DNA of 64,000 nt from Helicobacter aurati. GTDB taxonomy: Bacteria; Campylobacterota; Campylobacteria; Campylobacterales; Helicobacteraceae. This document shows, one piece after another, positions 33,129-47,449 of this stretch (its first letter is position 1; each line of letters starts with the position of its first letter). The notes under the pieces were generated by a model, which was not told where the DNA came from, made no database searches, and saw nothing but the letters and a program-made list of their open reading frames with translations. The DNA is taken from assembly GCF_003364265.1 (NCBI RefSeq), contig NZ_NXLW01000001.1:1-64000 (forward strand). The letters are read 5' to 3'. The position numbers and the translations under genes were made by a program.

Positions 33129-36100
33129 ATGCAACACTCTAAATCATTTCCCAATAAAAAACGTACTGATATTCACACGGTTCTGCTTATTGGTTCAGGT
33201 CCAATTGTCATAGGTCAAGCTTGTGAGTTTGACTATTCAGGCACGCAAGCAGCTAAAACACTTAAATCTTTAGGATATAAAGTAGTACTTATTAACTCCA
33301 ATCCAGCAACTATTATGACCGATCCAGATTTTGCGGATAGAACCTATATTGAACCTATCACCGAAGAAATCATCGCCAATATTATTGCCAAAGAGAATGT
33401 TGATGCAATTTTACCCACGATGGGAGGACAAACGGCACTCAATGTTGCAATGAGTATGCACGAAAAAGGTATGCTGCGAAACGTTATCTTTCTTGGAGCA
33501 AAGCCAGAAGCAATTAAAAAGGGGGAGGATAGACAAGCTTTCAAAGAAGCAATGCTTAGAATCGGCATGGACTTGCCCAAATCTCGCTATGCCTATACAG
33601 AAGAAGACGCAATACGTGCAGCAAAAGAAATTGGATTCCCAGTTATCATTCGTGCAAGCTACACCCTTGCAGGTGGCGGCAGTGGCGTAGCTTATAATAT
33701 TGATGAATTTAAAACAATGGCAAAAAACGGACTAGAAGTAAGCCCAATCAATGAAATACTTATTGAAGAATCGCTACTTGGCTGGAAAGAATATGAGATG
33801 GAAGTCATTCGTGATAAAAATGATAATTGTATCATTGTGTGTTCTATTGAGAATCTTGACCCTATGGGTGTACATACAGGAGATTCTATTACGATTGCTC
33901 CAGCCCTTACGCTTACAGATAAAGAATATCAACGTATGCGCGATGCAAGCTTTAAAATATTACGTGAAATCGGAGTAGATACGGGTGGAAGCAATGTGCA
34001 GTTTGCAATCAATCCCCAAAATGGTAGAATGACAGTTATCGAAATGAATCCACGTGTATCCCGTAGCTCTGCTCTTGCTTCTAAAGCCACAGGATACCCA
34101 ATTGCTAAAGTTGCAACAATGCTCGCTGTAGGTTTTACTCTCGATGAAATTAAAAACGACATCACTGGCACACCTGCTAGCTTTGAGCCAAGCATTGACT
34201 ATATTGTTACAAAGATTCCGAGATTTACTTTTGAGAAATTCCCTAAAGCAGATTCTACACTTACTACGGGTATGAAATCCATTGGCGAAGTTATGGCAAT
34301 CGGCGGAACATTCAAAGAATCCTTACAAAAGGCAATATGCAGTCTTGAAACAGGACTTTTTGGATTTAATAGAATCTGCACAGACTTAGAACTCATTAGA
34401 AGAGAAATCCGACGTCCTAATGCCAACAGACTTCTTTATATTGCAGAAGGCTTTGGGCTTGGTATCAACATTGACGAAATGTATGAACTTTGCAAAATTG
34501 ATAAATGGTTCTTAAATGAAATACACAAGATTATCGAAGCAGAAAACGACATCACTACAACAATCCTTAGCAACGCTTCCCTTATGCGTAAGATTAAAAG
34601 TTATGGTTTCAGCGATAAAATGATCGCCTATTGGCTTAAAATCAACGAAAATGTAGAAGTAAGTGAATCTGAAATCTACCAAACACGTGTGAATCTTGGC
34701 GTAATACATCACTACAATGAAGTCGATACTTGTGCGGGAGAATTTCCGAGCTTAACACCCTATTTTTATTCTACCATTGGTAATTATGAACATATAGATA
34801 TTGAACACATACAAATAATACCAAAAGATAAAGATTCTTTACAATCATTAGAATCATGCAATCCTCTCAAATCTAAGCAACCAAAAATTTTAATTATCGG
34901 TGGGGGACCCAACCGTATTGGTCAAGGCATTGAATTTGATTACTGCTGCGTACATGCAAGTTTTGCGCTCAAAGACTTAGGGATTCAAAGTATTATGTAT
35001 AACTGCAACCCTGAAACAGTTAGCACTGATTATGATACGAGTGATATATTATATTTTGAACCAATCGACTTTGAACATGTTTTTGCTGTAATTGAAAAAG
35101 AACAACCAGATGGCATTATTGTGCATTTCGGAGGACAAACTCCCCTCAAACTTGCTCACTCGTTACATAAAATTAATGCAAATATTATTGGTACTTCAGT
35201 CAAAGCGATTGACATAGCCGAAGATAGAGAAAAATTTGCGCAGTTTGTTAATGAATTAGGGTTAAATCAACCTCAAAATGGCATTGCTTATGAGAAGGAG
35301 CAGGCTTTCGCCGTTGCCAATAAAATTGGATTCCCTGTACTTGTACGTCCAAGCTACGTATTAGGCGGACGTGCAATGCGAATCGTCTATGACGATAAAG
35401 AACTTAAGGCTTATATGGATGAGGTTATTGCAGTGAGTGATAGTGCGCCGATATTAATCGATAAATTCTTAGAGCAAGCAAGTGAATTTGATGTAGATTG
35501 CGTAAGTGATGGTGTAAATGTTTATATTGGTGGAATCATGGAGCATATTGAAGAAGCTGGCATACACAGCGGCGATAGTGCGAGTTCCCTTCCAGCAATA
35601 AATGTAGCACAAACAATGCTTGATGAAATTGCAGAAACAACCGTCAAGATTGCCACCAAACTCGGTGTGATTGGGTTAATGAACATACAATATGCTATTC
35701 TTAACAATAAGCTCTATTTAATTGAAGTGAATCCTAGAGCCAGCCGCACCGTACCTTTCGTTAGTAAAGCTACAGGAGTACCTTTAGCAAAAGTTGCTAC
35801 TAGAGTGATGTGGCATCATGCTTTGCAAAAAACAATTTCTCATAACCAAAATATTCAGACAACACAAGACATCACAAACATGCAGATAGAATCACAGCCA
35901 AACAGCATTTTAGAAGAAGCCTTAAGATTCTATGATAATTATCAAAAAGTCGATTTCTCATCGTCTATTCTCAAACCAAAAACATTACAATATGTTTGCA
36001 TTAAAGAATCTGTTTTTCCATTTAATAAATTACCTGGCGCAGATTTACTCCTCGGACCGGAAATGAAAAGTACAGGCGAAGTAATGGGTATTGGCAATAA

Positions 36101-36614
36101 CTTTGGCATGAGCTTTGCAAAAAGTCAGCTAGCTTCTAAAAATCCTCTCCCATTAACTGGTAAAATTTTCATTTCACTACGTAATAACGACAAAAAATAT
36201 GCCGCAAAAATCGCACAAGCATTTTATGACATGGGATTTCAAATCGTTGCAACTTTGGGGACACACAAGATAATAGTCGAAGCGGGCATACCTGCTATTT
36301 CTGTATTGAAAGTTAGTGAAGGTCGTCCGCATATTAACGACATGATAACCAATCATGAAATTGCAATGGTCATTAACACAAGCAATAGCAAAACAAAACT
36401 TGATACAAGCTTAATACATCAAGCGGTACTACGCGCAAACATTCCATATTTCACGACAATATCTGGCGCAAAAAGTGCTGCTACGGCTATGCAAGCAATA
36501 AGAGAAAAAGATTCTATAAATAACCGATCAAAAGCTTCATTGATTCATAGTGATACCAAATCGGTGGCTAGCATAACAATACAAGCCCTGCAAGATTATT
36601 TAGCTTTGCAATAA
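33129..36614 (+). CDS. carB: Carbamoyl-phosphate synthase large subunit
   Basis: 1161 residues, two ATP-grasp halves. Half 1: '[27 protein letters not shown]' and '[27 protein letters not shown]'; half 2: '[25 protein letters not shown]' and '[27 protein letters not shown]'. The last 150 residues are the allosteric MGS-like domain. It combines ammonia from the small subunit with bicarbonate and ATP for arginine and pyrimidine synthesis. carA is not adjacent, as is common in this group. It has a few insertions (for example around residues 575-590 and 905-920), raising its length above the E. coli 1073. Confidence 0.95.
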   Translation: MQHSKSFPNKKRTDIHTVLLIGSGPIVIGQACEFDYSGTQAAKTLKSLGYKVVLINSNPATIMTDPDFADRTYIEPITEEIIANIIAKENVDAILPTMGGQTALNVAMSMHEKGMLRNVIFLGAKPEAIKKGEDRQAFKEAMLRIGMDLPKSRYAYTEEDAIRAAKEIGFPVIIRASYTLAGGGSGVAYNIDEFKTMAKNGLEVSPINEILIEESLLGWKEYEMEVIRDKNDNCIIVCSIENLDPMGVHTGDSITIAPALTLTDKEYQRMRDASFKILREIGVDTGGSNVQFAINPQNGRMTVIEMNPRVSRSSALASKATGYPIAKVATMLAVGFTLDEIKNDITGTPASFEPSIDYIVTKIPRFTFEKFPKADSTLTTGMKSIGEVMAIGGTFKESLQKAICSLETGLFGFNRICTDLELIRREIRRPNANRLLYIAEGFGLGINIDEMYELCKIDKWFLNEIHKIIEAENDITTTILSNASLMRKIKSYGFSDKMIAYWLKINENVEVSESEIYQTRVNLGVIHHYNEVDTCAGEFPSLTPYFYSTIGNYEHIDIEHIQIIPKDKDSLQSLESCNPLKSKQPKILIIGGGPNRIGQGIEFDYCCVHASFALKDLGIQSIMYNCNPETVSTDYDTSDILYFEPIDFEHVFAVIEKEQPDGIIVHFGGQTPLKLAHSLHKINANIIGTSVKAIDIAEDREKFAQFVNELGLNQPQNGIAYEKEQAFAVANKIGFPVLVRPSYVLGGRAMRIVYDDKELKAYMDEVIAVSDSAPILIDKFLEQASEFDVDCVSDGVNVYIGGIMEHIEEAGIHSGDSASSLPAINVAQTMLDEIAETTVKIATKLGVIGLMNIQYAILNNKLYLIEVNPRASRTVPFVSKATGVPLAKVATRVMWHHALQKTISHNQNIQTTQDITNMQIESQPNSILEEALRFYDNYQKVDFSSSILKPKTLQYVCIKESVFPFNKLPGADLLLGPEMKSTGEVMGIGNNFGMSFAKSQLASKNPLPLTGKIFISLRNNDKKYAAKIAQAFYDMGFQIVATLGTHKIIVEAGIPAISVLKVSEGRPHINDMITNHEIAMVINTSNSKTKLDTSLIHQAVLRANIPYFTTISGAKSAATAMQAIREKDSINNRSKASLIHSDTKSVASITIQALQDYLALQ

Positions 36615-36626
36615 TAAAGGACTATA

Positions 36627-37598
36627 TCACATATCCAAAGCCTGCGGTGCTTGATTGATATTCTTGCCTGAAAACACATTATTAATCTTATTGGCAATAA
36701 AATGGTTGCGTGTCATAAAGTGATTAATTACTTCATTAATAATTTCGCTAGGTAGATTGGCTTGCATTTCATGACAATGTAGTTTAAAGTCATATTCTGT
36801 AATTCCTGCAGAATCTTCAAAAATTTCAATATATTTTTTCATCAATTTCTGTTCTCTTTCTTTTTGTAATACTTGCTCCATAATCTCTTGATATGTAACT
36901 TGCAACTGTGCTATTTGCATGTTGAATAATTCTTGCTTTGTGTAGATTCCGCTAATTTCAAGTATTTTAGAAATAAGAGTCTGTTTTTCTTTACTATTAT
37001 CATAAAAAGGTTTATATTCAGACTCCAAATCACGCGGTAGAAAAGTCTGCATAATAACAAGCTTTGTTTCGGCAGTATCACGCAGATATTCTAGCATACC
37101 CATGCTTTTATATTTAGCATGAAGTTTTTGAAGCATCATAATATCATCGCGTTGGTTTTCATAATAAGCGATAAGTGTTTCGCGCTCTTGTTGTGGGAAA
37201 GTATGCAAATCAAACTTAATAGTATCTAAAATCTCATCTTGCACCATTGCATGAACAATTGCAACAATTTTACGCAGTCTATTATATGAAACAGGCATTT
37301 TCAATTCTGACATAAGCGCGATTAGGTCAGTAGGAACATAGCGATACAAAAATTCATGCAGTTTACTATAAAGCTCTTCTGTATTTTCTATTTTTTTGAG
37401 TGCTTCCACTGTGTCTTTTTTCCCGATATCTAAAATCTCCGCATCGACATCATCACTATATAAAATATCTCGATAATAAGACACACCATCGCGAACGACT
37501 TGTTCATATTTTTCTTTTAACTCTTCAAACTCCAAATCAAGAACATTCTCTACACCATGGAACTTGAGATATTCCTTTATTACTACATCATCATGCAT
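36627..37598 (-). CDS. Unrecognised cytoplasmic helical protein
   Basis: 323 residues, no signal peptide or membrane segment. Strongly charged and mostly helical with long Glu/Lys/Gln stretches ('QITYQEIMEQVLQKEREQKLMKKYIEIFED'-like regions), suggesting coiled coils. Only two or three Cys/His sites, no nucleotide-binding motif seen. It is convergent with carB and divergent from the atp operon. No family recognised. Confidence 0.6.
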   Translation of the reverse strand: MHDDVVIKEYLKFHGVENVLDLEFEELKEKYEQVVRDGVSYYRDILYSDDVDAEILDIGKKDTVEALKKIENTEELYSKLHEFLYRYVPTDLIALMSELKMPVSYNRLRKIVAIVHAMVQDEILDTIKFDLHTFPQQERETLIAYYENQRDDIMMLQKLHAKYKSMGMLEYLRDTAETKLVIMQTFLPRDLESEYKPFYDNSKEKQTLISKILEISGIYTKQELFNMQIAQLQVTYQEIMEQVLQKEREQKLMKKYIEIFEDSAGITEYDFKLHCHEMQANLPSEIINEVINHFMTRNHFIANKINNVFSGKNINQAPQALDM

Positions 37599-37930
37599 TG
37601 ATTGCCTCCAAATAAAATCTCTGATTCTGATTTTTATACCACAAATAAGAAGCTTATAACTTTGAATAGATTATTATAAATTTTTTATTATTTTTACATA
37701 AAAATTTAAATTTTTAAAAACACTTCTTAAAATAATTTGCTATAATATTGTTATTTAAGATTTTGGCTTTAATTACTTTAATGTATTCAATTTGCGCCTC
37801 AATAGTTTTAGGGAATATTGAAATATAAATTTTTAGCCAATAATTACATGATAATTACAAATTCTTAACAAAATATTTTCGTTATTGTTATTTAATTGTA
37901 CTATATTTTAGTTCATTTATGGAGGTTACA
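37599..37930. other. 332-base intergenic region upstream of the atp operon
   Basis: Very AT-rich. It holds one clear plus-strand -10 (37741-37746) and a possible second, TACTATATT near 37900, close to the operon start. No ORF with a ribosome site, hairpin or tRNA-like fold was seen in the remaining sequence. Confidence 0.5.
37736..37746 (+). promoter_or_regulatory. Extended -10 promoter of the atp operon
   Basis: TTTGCTATAAT is an almost perfect extended -10 in this genome's style. It predicts a leader of about 175 bases before the first atp gene. Confidence 0.6.
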
Positions 37931-38356
37931 ATGGAGATAACGCCTAATCCCCAAGTTATGCTAGTTGTATTTATAGTATTCCTAATCACGATGTTTTTAT
38001 TAAATAGATTGGTATTCCAACCTATTATATTTTATATTGATCAGAGGAATGCAAAAATATCAAATGATTTAGCACTTGCTAGTCAAGATGACAAAGAGCT
38101 AGAAGAAATTCAACTTCAAATACACAAGATTTTATCCGAAGCCAAAATAGAAGCTTGCAATCTTAAAAGCAAAACCATACAAGAAGCAAAAGAGCATGCC
38201 AACAAGAAAATTGAGCAAATACAGCTAGAAAATAGAGAAAAAATGGAAGTGTTTGTTGCAAAGCTTATAGAACAGAAACATCAAATGAAAGACGAAATAA
38301 AGACGAATTTAACTGGCATGGAATCCTTATTGCTAACAAAAATAAGGAATGTCTAA
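37931..38356 (+). CDS. atpF': ATP synthase F0 subunit b'
   Basis: Start at ATG 37931, because GGAGGTTACA (37921-) is right before it; an ATG at 37919 is part of that site. 141 residues: one N-terminal membrane helix ('VMLVVFIVFLITMFLLNRLVF') then a charged coiled coil forming the peripheral stalk with subunit b. First gene of the seven-gene operon. Confidence 0.9.
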   Translation: MEITPNPQVMLVVFIVFLITMFLLNRLVFQPIIFYIDQRNAKISNDLALASQDDKELEEIQLQIHKILSEAKIEACNLKSKTIQEAKEHANKKIEQIQLENREKMEVFVAKLIEQKHQMKDEIKTNLTGMESLLLTKIRNV

Positions 38357-38358
38357 CT

Positions 38359-38907
38359 ATGATAAAAGGTTTTATAATGAAATTGATGATGGTTGTTTTT
38401 AGTTTATTTGGATTAACAAATTTAGTGTTTGCAGGTGGGCATGATGGTGTGATAGATATTTCTAAAACAGATATATTAGAAAGGCTTATCAATTTTGTAA
38501 TATTTGTTTTGCTGCTCTGGTATTTAGTTGCTGATAAGTTAAAAAATATATTGTCCTCTCGTAGTCGAGACATCGCCAATAAACTTTCAGAATCTCAAAG
38601 CAAAATCAAGGAATCTAGAAGTAAAAAAGAGCAAGCACAACTACGTTTAAAAGAAGCTAATCAAAAAGCAAAAGAAATTATAGAAGTAGCAAAAAAAGAA
38701 GCCTTACTCTCCAAGAGAGAAATAGAAGAAAAGACAAAAGAACAAATCGCTTATCTTATCAAAAATAATGAAGAATCGATGCAAGTACAAGCCCGTTTAT
38801 TGCAAAAAGAAATTATTCAAGAAGTATTAGAAGAAATATTCTCTAGTCAAAAGATTTCGCTAACGAGCAATGATTACATCAAGATATTAGAAAAAAAGGT
38901 AGCATAA
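38359..38907 (+). CDS. atpF: ATP synthase F0 subunit b
   Basis: 182 residues. A signal-like N-terminus ('MKLMMVVFSLFGLTNLVFAG') precedes a membrane helix ('LINFVIFVLLLWYLVADKLKNIL') and a long Lys/Glu coiled coil ('IKESRSKKEQAQLRLKEANQKAKEI'). ATG 38377, preceded by AAAAGG, is an alternative start. The stop overlaps no gene; atpH begins at once. Confidence 0.9.
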   Translation: MIKGFIMKLMMVVFSLFGLTNLVFAGGHDGVIDISKTDILERLINFVIFVLLLWYLVADKLKNILSSRSRDIANKLSESQSKIKESRSKKEQAQLRLKEANQKAKEIIEVAKKEALLSKREIEEKTKEQIAYLIKNNEESMQVQARLLQKEIIQEVLEEIFSSQKISLTSNDYIKILEKKVA

Positions 38908-39456
38908 ATGCAAGAAATAATCATAGCCAAGAAATATGCAAGAGCACTAGCAGCTTGTTCTAATATAGAACAGCTTACTGAAATTTACAACGTCTATTCA
39001 TCTCTTGAATCGGCTTTTACACTATATAGATTCTATGAAATCATCAACTCACCGATTGTCTCAAAAGAAGATAAGCTGAATCTTTTGTATTCTCTAATCC
39101 ACTCGTTAAATCAAAAGTTAGATTCAAAATCACAAAGATTCTTAGCCGTACTAGCAGAAAATAGTAGATTATCTCTTATTCCTGCAATATCTACTGAACT
39201 CAAAAAAATAATAGATTACAAGAGAAATATTTACCTAGCAACCCTATACAGCAATGAACAAATTAGCAATGATACTCTACAAAAAATCAAAACTAATTTA
39301 GAAAAAAAGTTACATGTATCTCTCGAAATTTTTCAAGAGATTGACTTTCACATTGATGGCATACGCTTAAATGTACCCGATCTAGGGATTGAAATTGTAT
39401 TCTTGAAAAATAATTTTATTAAAGAATTGCAAGACTTTATCTTAAAAGCATTTTAA
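38908..39456 (+). CDS. atpH: ATP synthase F1 subunit delta
   Basis: 182 residues. '[33 protein letters not shown]' is the N-terminal helical domain and '[34 protein letters not shown]' the C-terminal end, matching OSCP/delta proteins. It links the F1 head to the b-b' stalk. Starts directly after atpF. Confidence 0.9.
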   Translation: MQEIIIAKKYARALAACSNIEQLTEIYNVYSSLESAFTLYRFYEIINSPIVSKEDKLNLLYSLIHSLNQKLDSKSQRFLAVLAENSRLSLIPAISTELKKIIDYKRNIYLATLYSNEQISNDTLQKIKTNLEKKLHVSLEIFQEIDFHIDGIRLNVPDLGIEIVFLKNNFIKELQDFILKAF

Positions 39457-39466
39457 AAGGAAAGAC

Positions 39467-40984
39467 ATGATTACAGCAAAATTGAAACCTGAAGAAATAA
39501 GTTCAATTATAAAAGAAAAGATTGAGAATTTCGACTTACATATTGATATTAACCAAGTAGGTAGAGTTACCAGTTATGCTGATGGAGTAGCCAAAGTATA
39601 CGGATTAAATGATGTAATGTCGTATGAAATGGTAGAGTTTGACACTGGCGAACGGGGTTTGGCACTTAATTTGGAAGAAGGCAGCGTTGGTGTTGTTATA
39701 CTAGGCTCCGGTAAGGGCATTAAAGAAGGAACGACGGTTAAGAGATTGAAACGATTGATGAAAATTCCTGTTGGGGAAGGAGTAATTGGTCGTGTAGTTA
39801 ATACATTAGGTGAACCTCTTGACGGAAAAGGTGAATTCCCGTCAATCCAACATCGTTTTATTGAACAAAAAGCACCAGGTATTATGGAAAGAAAAAGCGT
39901 ACATGAGCCGCTGCAAACGGGAATCAAGGCAATTGATGCCCTTGTGCCGATTGGTAGAGGGCAAAGAGAATTAATTATCGGCGATAGACAAACAGGTAAG
40001 ACAACCGTTGCAATCGACACTATAATCAACCAAAAAGGGCAAGATGTTTATTGTATTTATGTTGCTATTGGACAAAAAGAATCAACGGTAGCACAAGTTG
40101 TGCGCAAGCTTGAAGAGCACGGAGCAATGGAATACACTGTAATCGTCAATGCATCTGCAAGTTCAAGTGCGGCAATGCAATATCTCGCACCATATTCCGG
40201 CGTAACAATTGGAGAATATTTTCGAGACAATGGGAAACATGCTTTAATTATTTATGACGATCTAACTAAGCATGCAGTTGCTTATCGAGAAATGAGTCTT
40301 ATCCTTAGAAGACCACCTGGCAGAGAAGCATTCCCAGGGGATGTATTTTATATTCATTCAAGACTCTTGGAACGAGCGGCAAAATTAAGTGATGAACTTG
40401 GTGCTGGATCTTTAACTGCTCTCCCCATTATTGAAACACAGGCAGGTGATGTTTCTGCATATATTCCTACCAATGTTATTTCCATAACAGACGGACAAAT
40501 TTTCCTTGAAACAGATCTATTTTATTCTGGTATTCGTCCGGCTATTAATGTCGGTTTATCAGTATCTCGTGTCGGAGGAGCAGCACAAATTAAAGCAACA
40601 AAACAGGTAGCAGGCACACTACGTCTTGATCTTGCTCAATTTAGAGAACTACAAGCATTTGCACAGTTTGCCTCCGATCTTGACGAATCTAGTCGCAAAC
40701 AACTAGAAAGAGGGCAAAAAATGGTAGAGGTTCTTAAACAAGGTCCATACAGTCCGCTGGCAATCGAGAAACAAGTCACAATAATTTATGCAGGAGCAAA
40801 GGGATTTTTAGATGATATTCCAGCTAATAAAGTAGTAGAATTCGAAAAGCAACTTTATCCGTTTATCGAAACAAAATATCCTCAAATATTTCAAGACATC
40901 GCTTCTAAAAAAGCTTTAGATAAAGAATTGGAATCTGCTCTTAATAATGCACTCAATGAATTTCAGTCGAGTTTTGCAATATAA
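39467..40984 (+). CDS. atpA: ATP synthase F1 subunit alpha
   Basis: 505 residues. Walker A '[15 protein letters not shown]', '[47 protein letters not shown]' and 'SISVSRVGG'-type region '[15 protein letters not shown]'. AAAAGGAAAGAC upstream of the ATG. Non-catalytic nucleotide-binding subunit of F1. Confidence 0.97.
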   Translation: MITAKLKPEEISSIIKEKIENFDLHIDINQVGRVTSYADGVAKVYGLNDVMSYEMVEFDTGERGLALNLEEGSVGVVILGSGKGIKEGTTVKRLKRLMKIPVGEGVIGRVVNTLGEPLDGKGEFPSIQHRFIEQKAPGIMERKSVHEPLQTGIKAIDALVPIGRGQRELIIGDRQTGKTTVAIDTIINQKGQDVYCIYVAIGQKESTVAQVVRKLEEHGAMEYTVIVNASASSSAAMQYLAPYSGVTIGEYFRDNGKHALIIYDDLTKHAVAYREMSLILRRPPGREAFPGDVFYIHSRLLERAAKLSDELGAGSLTALPIIETQAGDVSAYIPTNVISITDGQIFLETDLFYSGIRPAINVGLSVSRVGGAAQIKATKQVAGTLRLDLAQFRELQAFAQFASDLDESSRKQLERGQKMVEVLKQGPYSPLAIEKQVTIIYAGAKGFLDDIPANKVVEFEKQLYPFIETKYPQIFQDIASKKALDKELESALNNALNEFQSSFAI

Positions 40985-40995
40985 GTGAGTTACAC

Positions 40996-43340
<2,345 letters not shown>

Positions 43341-43349
43341 GGAAAGATA

Positions 43350-43730
43350 ATGGAAAATTTTCAACTAGATATTGTTACTCCATATGGTGAAATCTTTAAA
43401 GGTAAAGCAAACGCTGTATATCTTCCGGGGAAAAATGGTGAGTTTGGTATTTTGCCCGGACACTATGATATGCTTGCTTTATTACAAACAGGTGTAATAG
43501 ATATTCGTTCTGAAGTTCATCACGACCTCGTTGCAATCAATTGGGGATATGTAGAAGTTTCTGGGAATAAAGTAACAGTCTTGGCAGATGGTGCTGTTTG
43601 TGTTCATACAAACGATAATAATTCACAGGTAGCTAAAGCCTTAGAACAAGCAAAACAATTATTACGAGAAGCTTCTAGTGATACACTAATAATAGCGACG
43701 GCACTACGTCGACTTGAAGAAATTCAATAA
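43350..43730 (+). CDS. atpC: ATP synthase F1 subunit epsilon
   Basis: 126 residues; beta-sandwich start 'FQLDIVTPYGEIFKGKANAVYLPGKNGEFGILPGHYDMLALLQTGVI' and a short C-terminal helix pair ('ALEQAKQLLREASSD'). Last gene of the operon. The 104-base gap to the convergent gltD holds no clear terminator. Confidence 0.95.
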   Translation: MENFQLDIVTPYGEIFKGKANAVYLPGKNGEFGILPGHYDMLALLQTGVIDIRSEVHHDLVAINWGYVEVSGNKVTVLADGAVCVHTNDNNSQVAKALEQAKQLLREASSDTLIIATALRRLEEIQ

Positions 43731-43834
43731 GTGCTTTATACCGTTAAATACTCTCAATTTAATTGATATTTATTTGAACAGGCTTTCTTTTATAAATATA
43801 TTTCATTACAATATTCATTCACATAGATATGAAG

Positions 43835-45280
43835 TTATTTATTCCTTAAGATATTAGAATGTATTACATTAGCACATTCTCTGCCTTCTTTTATTGCAGT
43901 AACAACAAGACTAGCACCTACTTTACAATCACCGCAAACATATACCTTATCTCTTGAAGTTTTGAAATTTGTATGCATAATGTTGTTTCCCTGCATTTCC
44001 ACACCAAAAACTTCATCAACATTATCCTCGCAACCACTAAATCCCATAGCTTTTAAAACCATATCAGCTTGAATAGTTTCATTGCTCTGCAATATCTCTG
44101 TGCTTTTCTTTTTTCCTTTGATTATATTCCATTGCAGTTTTGTTGTTACTATTGCCTGTAAATGCTTATTGCCTATAAATGCTTTAGGTGTAGTGCTGAA
44201 TTTCCTTGGATCGCTGTTATACATTGCAATAAATTCCTCAACTCCATAATCAGTTTGCAAGACAATTGGATGTTCTGGCCATGGATTGGAACTTTCTCTT
44301 TTTAAGGGTTTGCTAGGCGAACGTTCTAATCGCGTAATGCTTTTTGCGCCTTGCCGTAATGCAACAGCGATACAATCTGTACTTGTATCCCCACTACCTA
44401 TGACAACAAAATGTTTATTTTTAGCATTGAGTTTATTGGGCTTGGAATCTAAAATTGACTTTGTATTAGCCATTAAAAAATCAAGTGCATTATAGATGCC
44501 CTCCAAATTATCACCTTCAATTTCAAGCTCTCTTGGCTTTCTGGCTCCAATAGCAATCACCACACTATCATATTTTTCAACAAGCGAAGAAAAATCCTTG
44601 CTAGATTCTATATTATGATTGGTGTAGAACATAATGCCTTCTTCTTTCATCACTTGCACACGTCGCTCTATCACCCACTTTTCTAGTTTAACATCAGGTA
44701 TGCCATACATAAGTAATCCCCCTACTCGATCGTCACGCTCATAAACACTAACTTCATAACCCAAAAGATTAAGAGTATTTGCACAAGCAAGCCCTGCTGG
44801 ACCACTACCAATAATTGCAATTTTTGCTCCATTGCGACCAATCTTTCTCGGTACCACTAAATTATTCTTAAACGCATATTCTGCAAGTGCCAACTCATTA
44901 TCTTTAATGGTTACTGGCTCACCATTGGCTGTACAAACACAAGAATTCTCACAAGGTGCTGGACAAATTCTGCCTGTAATTTCTGGAAATGGCATTGTCA
45001 AAGAAAGTCGTCTATACGCTAATTCCCACAAACCACGTGCCAACAAATCATTCCACTCTGGAATCAGATTGAGATTCGAGCAACCTATAATTTGCCCTTT
45101 AATGGTTACCCCTGCTTGACAAAAAGGTACGCCACATTGCATACACCGACTCGCTTGAATTTCCTGTTTTTTAGAATCGAGAAGTTTATGAAACTCATGA
45201 TTAGTTTTTGTTCTTTCTTTTGGCGAGAGTGAAATAATCTCCTCTCGCCTATAATCCATAAAACCTGTTGGATTTGCCAT
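43835..45280 (-). CDS. gltD: Glutamate synthase small subunit (NADPH, GltD family)
   Basis: 481 residues. N-terminal Cys-rich Fe-S domain ('ASRCMQCGVPFCQAG', 'CPAPCENSCVC'), FAD-binding 'IAIIGSGPAGLACANTLNLLGYEVSVYERDDRVGGLLMYGIPD', NADPH-binding 'VVIGSGDTSTDCIAVALRQGAK' and the final 'VYVCGDCKVGASLVVTAIKEGRE'. It supplies electrons for glutamate synthesis or acts in a related oxidoreductase. gltB is not adjacent in this window. Confidence 0.9.
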   Translation of the reverse strand: MANPTGFMDYRREEIISLSPKERTKTNHEFHKLLDSKKQEIQASRCMQCGVPFCQAGVTIKGQIIGCSNLNLIPEWNDLLARGLWELAYRRLSLTMPFPEITGRICPAPCENSCVCTANGEPVTIKDNELALAEYAFKNNLVVPRKIGRNGAKIAIIGSGPAGLACANTLNLLGYEVSVYERDDRVGGLLMYGIPDVKLEKWVIERRVQVMKEEGIMFYTNHNIESSKDFSSLVEKYDSVVIAIGARKPRELEIEGDNLEGIYNALDFLMANTKSILDSKPNKLNAKNKHFVVIGSGDTSTDCIAVALRQGAKSITRLERSPSKPLKRESSNPWPEHPIVLQTDYGVEEFIAMYNSDPRKFSTTPKAFIGNKHLQAIVTTKLQWNIIKGKKKSTEILQSNETIQADMVLKAMGFSGCEDNVDEVFGVEMQGNNIMHTNFKTSRDKVYVCGDCKVGASLVVTAIKEGRECANVIHSNILRNK

Positions 45281-45515
45281 ATTATCTCCTTGTACTATTA
45301 TAAGAATAATTATAATTTAACTAATAAATTATAATTACTATGACTGCCAAACTACTTAAAAACTACTATACTTAATTATAACAAATTCATTAAGAAAAGC
45401 TTGCAGAAACTTACTTTAATGCTTGCGTGTTTAACTTAAATGAATTCTCATCGGCTTTTATAGTAAAATTAAAACCATACTTTCGAATCACTTTAGAATA
45501 AGGATCTATTAAGCA

Positions 45516-46190
45516 ATGAACAAAATCAACAAGCCTATCGAATGGTTAAGAAATAATATTCATAGGGACATTCGCAGAGAATTTGCATGGAACAATCTCC
45601 CAAAAATTATGTATTTTATCTCTAAAATCCTCTACTTCACCTGCACAAATAGATTCCATATTTCCAATTATGCAAAAGAACAAAACTTCATTGCATGTTT
45701 ATGGCACGGCAATTTCCTTATGATGCCTTATCTTTACGCAAAAGTACGTAAAAAACCTAATATGAGCTTTATAACGTCGGCGCATAATGACGGTATCATT
45801 ATTGAGAAGTATTTCCATTCGTTTGGTTTGCAAGCAATCAGAGGAAGCACGGGCATAGATAAAGGTGGCACAAAAGCACTGATAACAGCTATACGAGCAT
45901 TAAAAAATGGACAGGATGTAGCGGTAACACCAGATGGACCAAGAGGACCCTATAAAAGCATTGCAAATGGAATATTGCTAATGGGAATTAAAAGTGGCAT
46001 TGGAATTTGTCCATGTAAAATTTCACCAAAGCGATATTGGGAATTAAACACGTGGGACAAATTTTGTATTCCAAAACCATTCACAAGTATTGATTATTAT
46101 ATTGGTGAACCGCTTTTTTTATCACCAACTATAAATTTGGAAGAGGCAAGGAATAAGCTTAGAGAAAGTATGCAGGCTATTGACTTATAG
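45516..46190 (+). CDS. DUF374-type lysophospholipid/lipid A-like acyltransferase
   Basis: 224 residues. 'FIACLWHGNFLMMPYLYAKV' carries the W-H-G-x-x-x-x-P form of the catalytic His, 'FITSAHNDGIIIEKYFHSFGLQAIRGST' and 'VAVTPDGPRGPYKSIANGILLMG' are the DUF374 (LPLAT) signature. Anchored or peripheral to the inner membrane. It may modify lipid A or Kdo-bearing intermediates; the substrate is not certain. AAGGATCTATTAAGCA upstream. Confidence 0.85.
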   Translation: MNKINKPIEWLRNNIHRDIRREFAWNNLPKIMYFISKILYFTCTNRFHISNYAKEQNFIACLWHGNFLMMPYLYAKVRKKPNMSFITSAHNDGIIIEKYFHSFGLQAIRGSTGIDKGGTKALITAIRALKNGQDVAVTPDGPRGPYKSIANGILLMGIKSGIGICPCKISPKRYWELNTWDKFCIPKPFTSIDYYIGEPLFLSPTINLEEARNKLRESMQAIDL

Positions 46191-46233
46191 TTCAATATTT
46201 TTCGTAATAAAAGGGATGAAAATATTCATATCA

Positions 46234-47355
46234 TTATTTCTTTTTATTTAGCCAATTTTTAACTTTATCAAAACATTCATCAATAAACCCCTTATATGGT
46301 TTGCTGTTGTCTCCAAAACTTTCTTGTAACTTCAAAACCAACCCTCTCTGCTCCTCGTTAATATCTTGTGGGTAAGCAATGCGAATTTGGGCAATTAATC
46401 TCCCCTTTTTTGTGCTATTTAAATCTTGTACACCCTCATTAGAAAAGACAAACTGATAACCATCTGGAGTATTCACAGGAATATTAAGTTCCACTTTTCC
46501 TGTAAGTGTTGGGATTTCGATTCTACCACCCAAAATAATTGTAGTGAAAAATACGGGAACCTCGAGATGCAAATCGTTTCCATGTCGAATAAAATGCGAA
46601 TCTTTTTGTACATGAACCTGAAAATACAAATCCCCTCGCATACCTCTTTTCACTTCATTTCCCTTACCGCGAAAAATGAGTTGATGCCCGTCATCAATAC
46701 CTGCTCTTACATTGAGAACAAGCTCCTCATTAATCGTTTCGTAGCAATTTCCATGACACTCATTGCATCTTTGTACAACAATCCTACCCGTTCCTTGACA
46801 ACTTGGACAAGCAACCTGCATTTGGATAATAGACTGCTGCATAACAATACGTCCCCTACCATTACATTTGGTACAATCTTGTAACTTACCTTCTTTAGCA
46901 CCTGTGCCATTACATGCCTTACAATAACTTTTATATTTAGTTTTTACTGTTTTTTGACAACCAAAAATGGCTTCTTTAAACGTTAATGTAAGAGGCAAAG
47001 CATAATCTAAATCAAAAGCATAATGCTCTTGCTCTCCACGCGTATTGCCCATATTAAAAAAATCTTCAAAAATAGAGCCAAAAATATCGCCAAAACCGCC
47101 GCTACTCCGTGAAAATCCTTGAGATTGTAACCCTTCTTTGCCATATCTATCGTAAATTGCCCTTCTCTCACTATTGCTCAACACTTCATAAGCTTCATTA
47201 ATCTTTTTAAAATTCTCTTCAGCCTCTGCATTATTGGGATTTCTATCTGGATGGTACTTAAGTGCCAATTTTCTAAAAGACTTCTTGATAGTTTCATGAT
47301 CTGCATCTCTGCTTACCTCAAGGATTTCATAATAATCCATGTCCAATGAAGACAA
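46234..47355 (-). CDS. dnaJ: Chaperone DnaJ
   Basis: A TTG start at 47355 with TAAGGAGATACTT upstream; 373 residues. J domain with the HPD motif ('[14 protein letters not shown]'), a Gly/Phe-rich linker, four zinc-binding Cys repeats ([32 protein letters not shown]; the last has Cys where Gly is usual) and the C-terminal substrate domain. dnaK/grpE are not adjacent. Confidence 0.95.
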   Translation of the reverse strand: MSSLDMDYYEILEVSRDADHETIKKSFRKLALKYHPDRNPNNAEAEENFKKINEAYEVLSNSERRAIYDRYGKEGLQSQGFSRSSGGFGDIFGSIFEDFFNMGNTRGEQEHYAFDLDYALPLTLTFKEAIFGCQKTVKTKYKSYCKACNGTGAKEGKLQDCTKCNGRGRIVMQQSIIQMQVACPSCQGTGRIVVQRCNECHGNCYETINEELVLNVRAGIDDGHQLIFRGKGNEVKRGMRGDLYFQVHVQKDSHFIRHGNDLHLEVPVFFTTIILGGRIEIPTLTGKVELNIPVNTPDGYQFVFSNEGVQDLNSTKKGRLIAQIRIAYPQDINEEQRGLVLKLQESFGDNSKPYKGFIDECFDKVKNWLNKKK

Positions 47356-47430
47356 AAGTATCTCCTTACTTTAAAATAGAATCTTGCTATTATAGTGAAA
47401 GAAAAACAATTTAATAAAATCACATAAAAA

Positions 47431-47442
47431 TTTTGCTAGAAT
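47431..47442 (+). promoter_or_regulatory. Extended -10 directly before recR
   Basis: TTTTGCTAGAAT ends eight bases before the recR ATG at 47450. With usual spacing RNA begins at about 47449, so the transcript would be leaderless or nearly so. No ribosome site is present. Confidence 0.5.
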
Positions 47443-47449
47443 CATCGGC

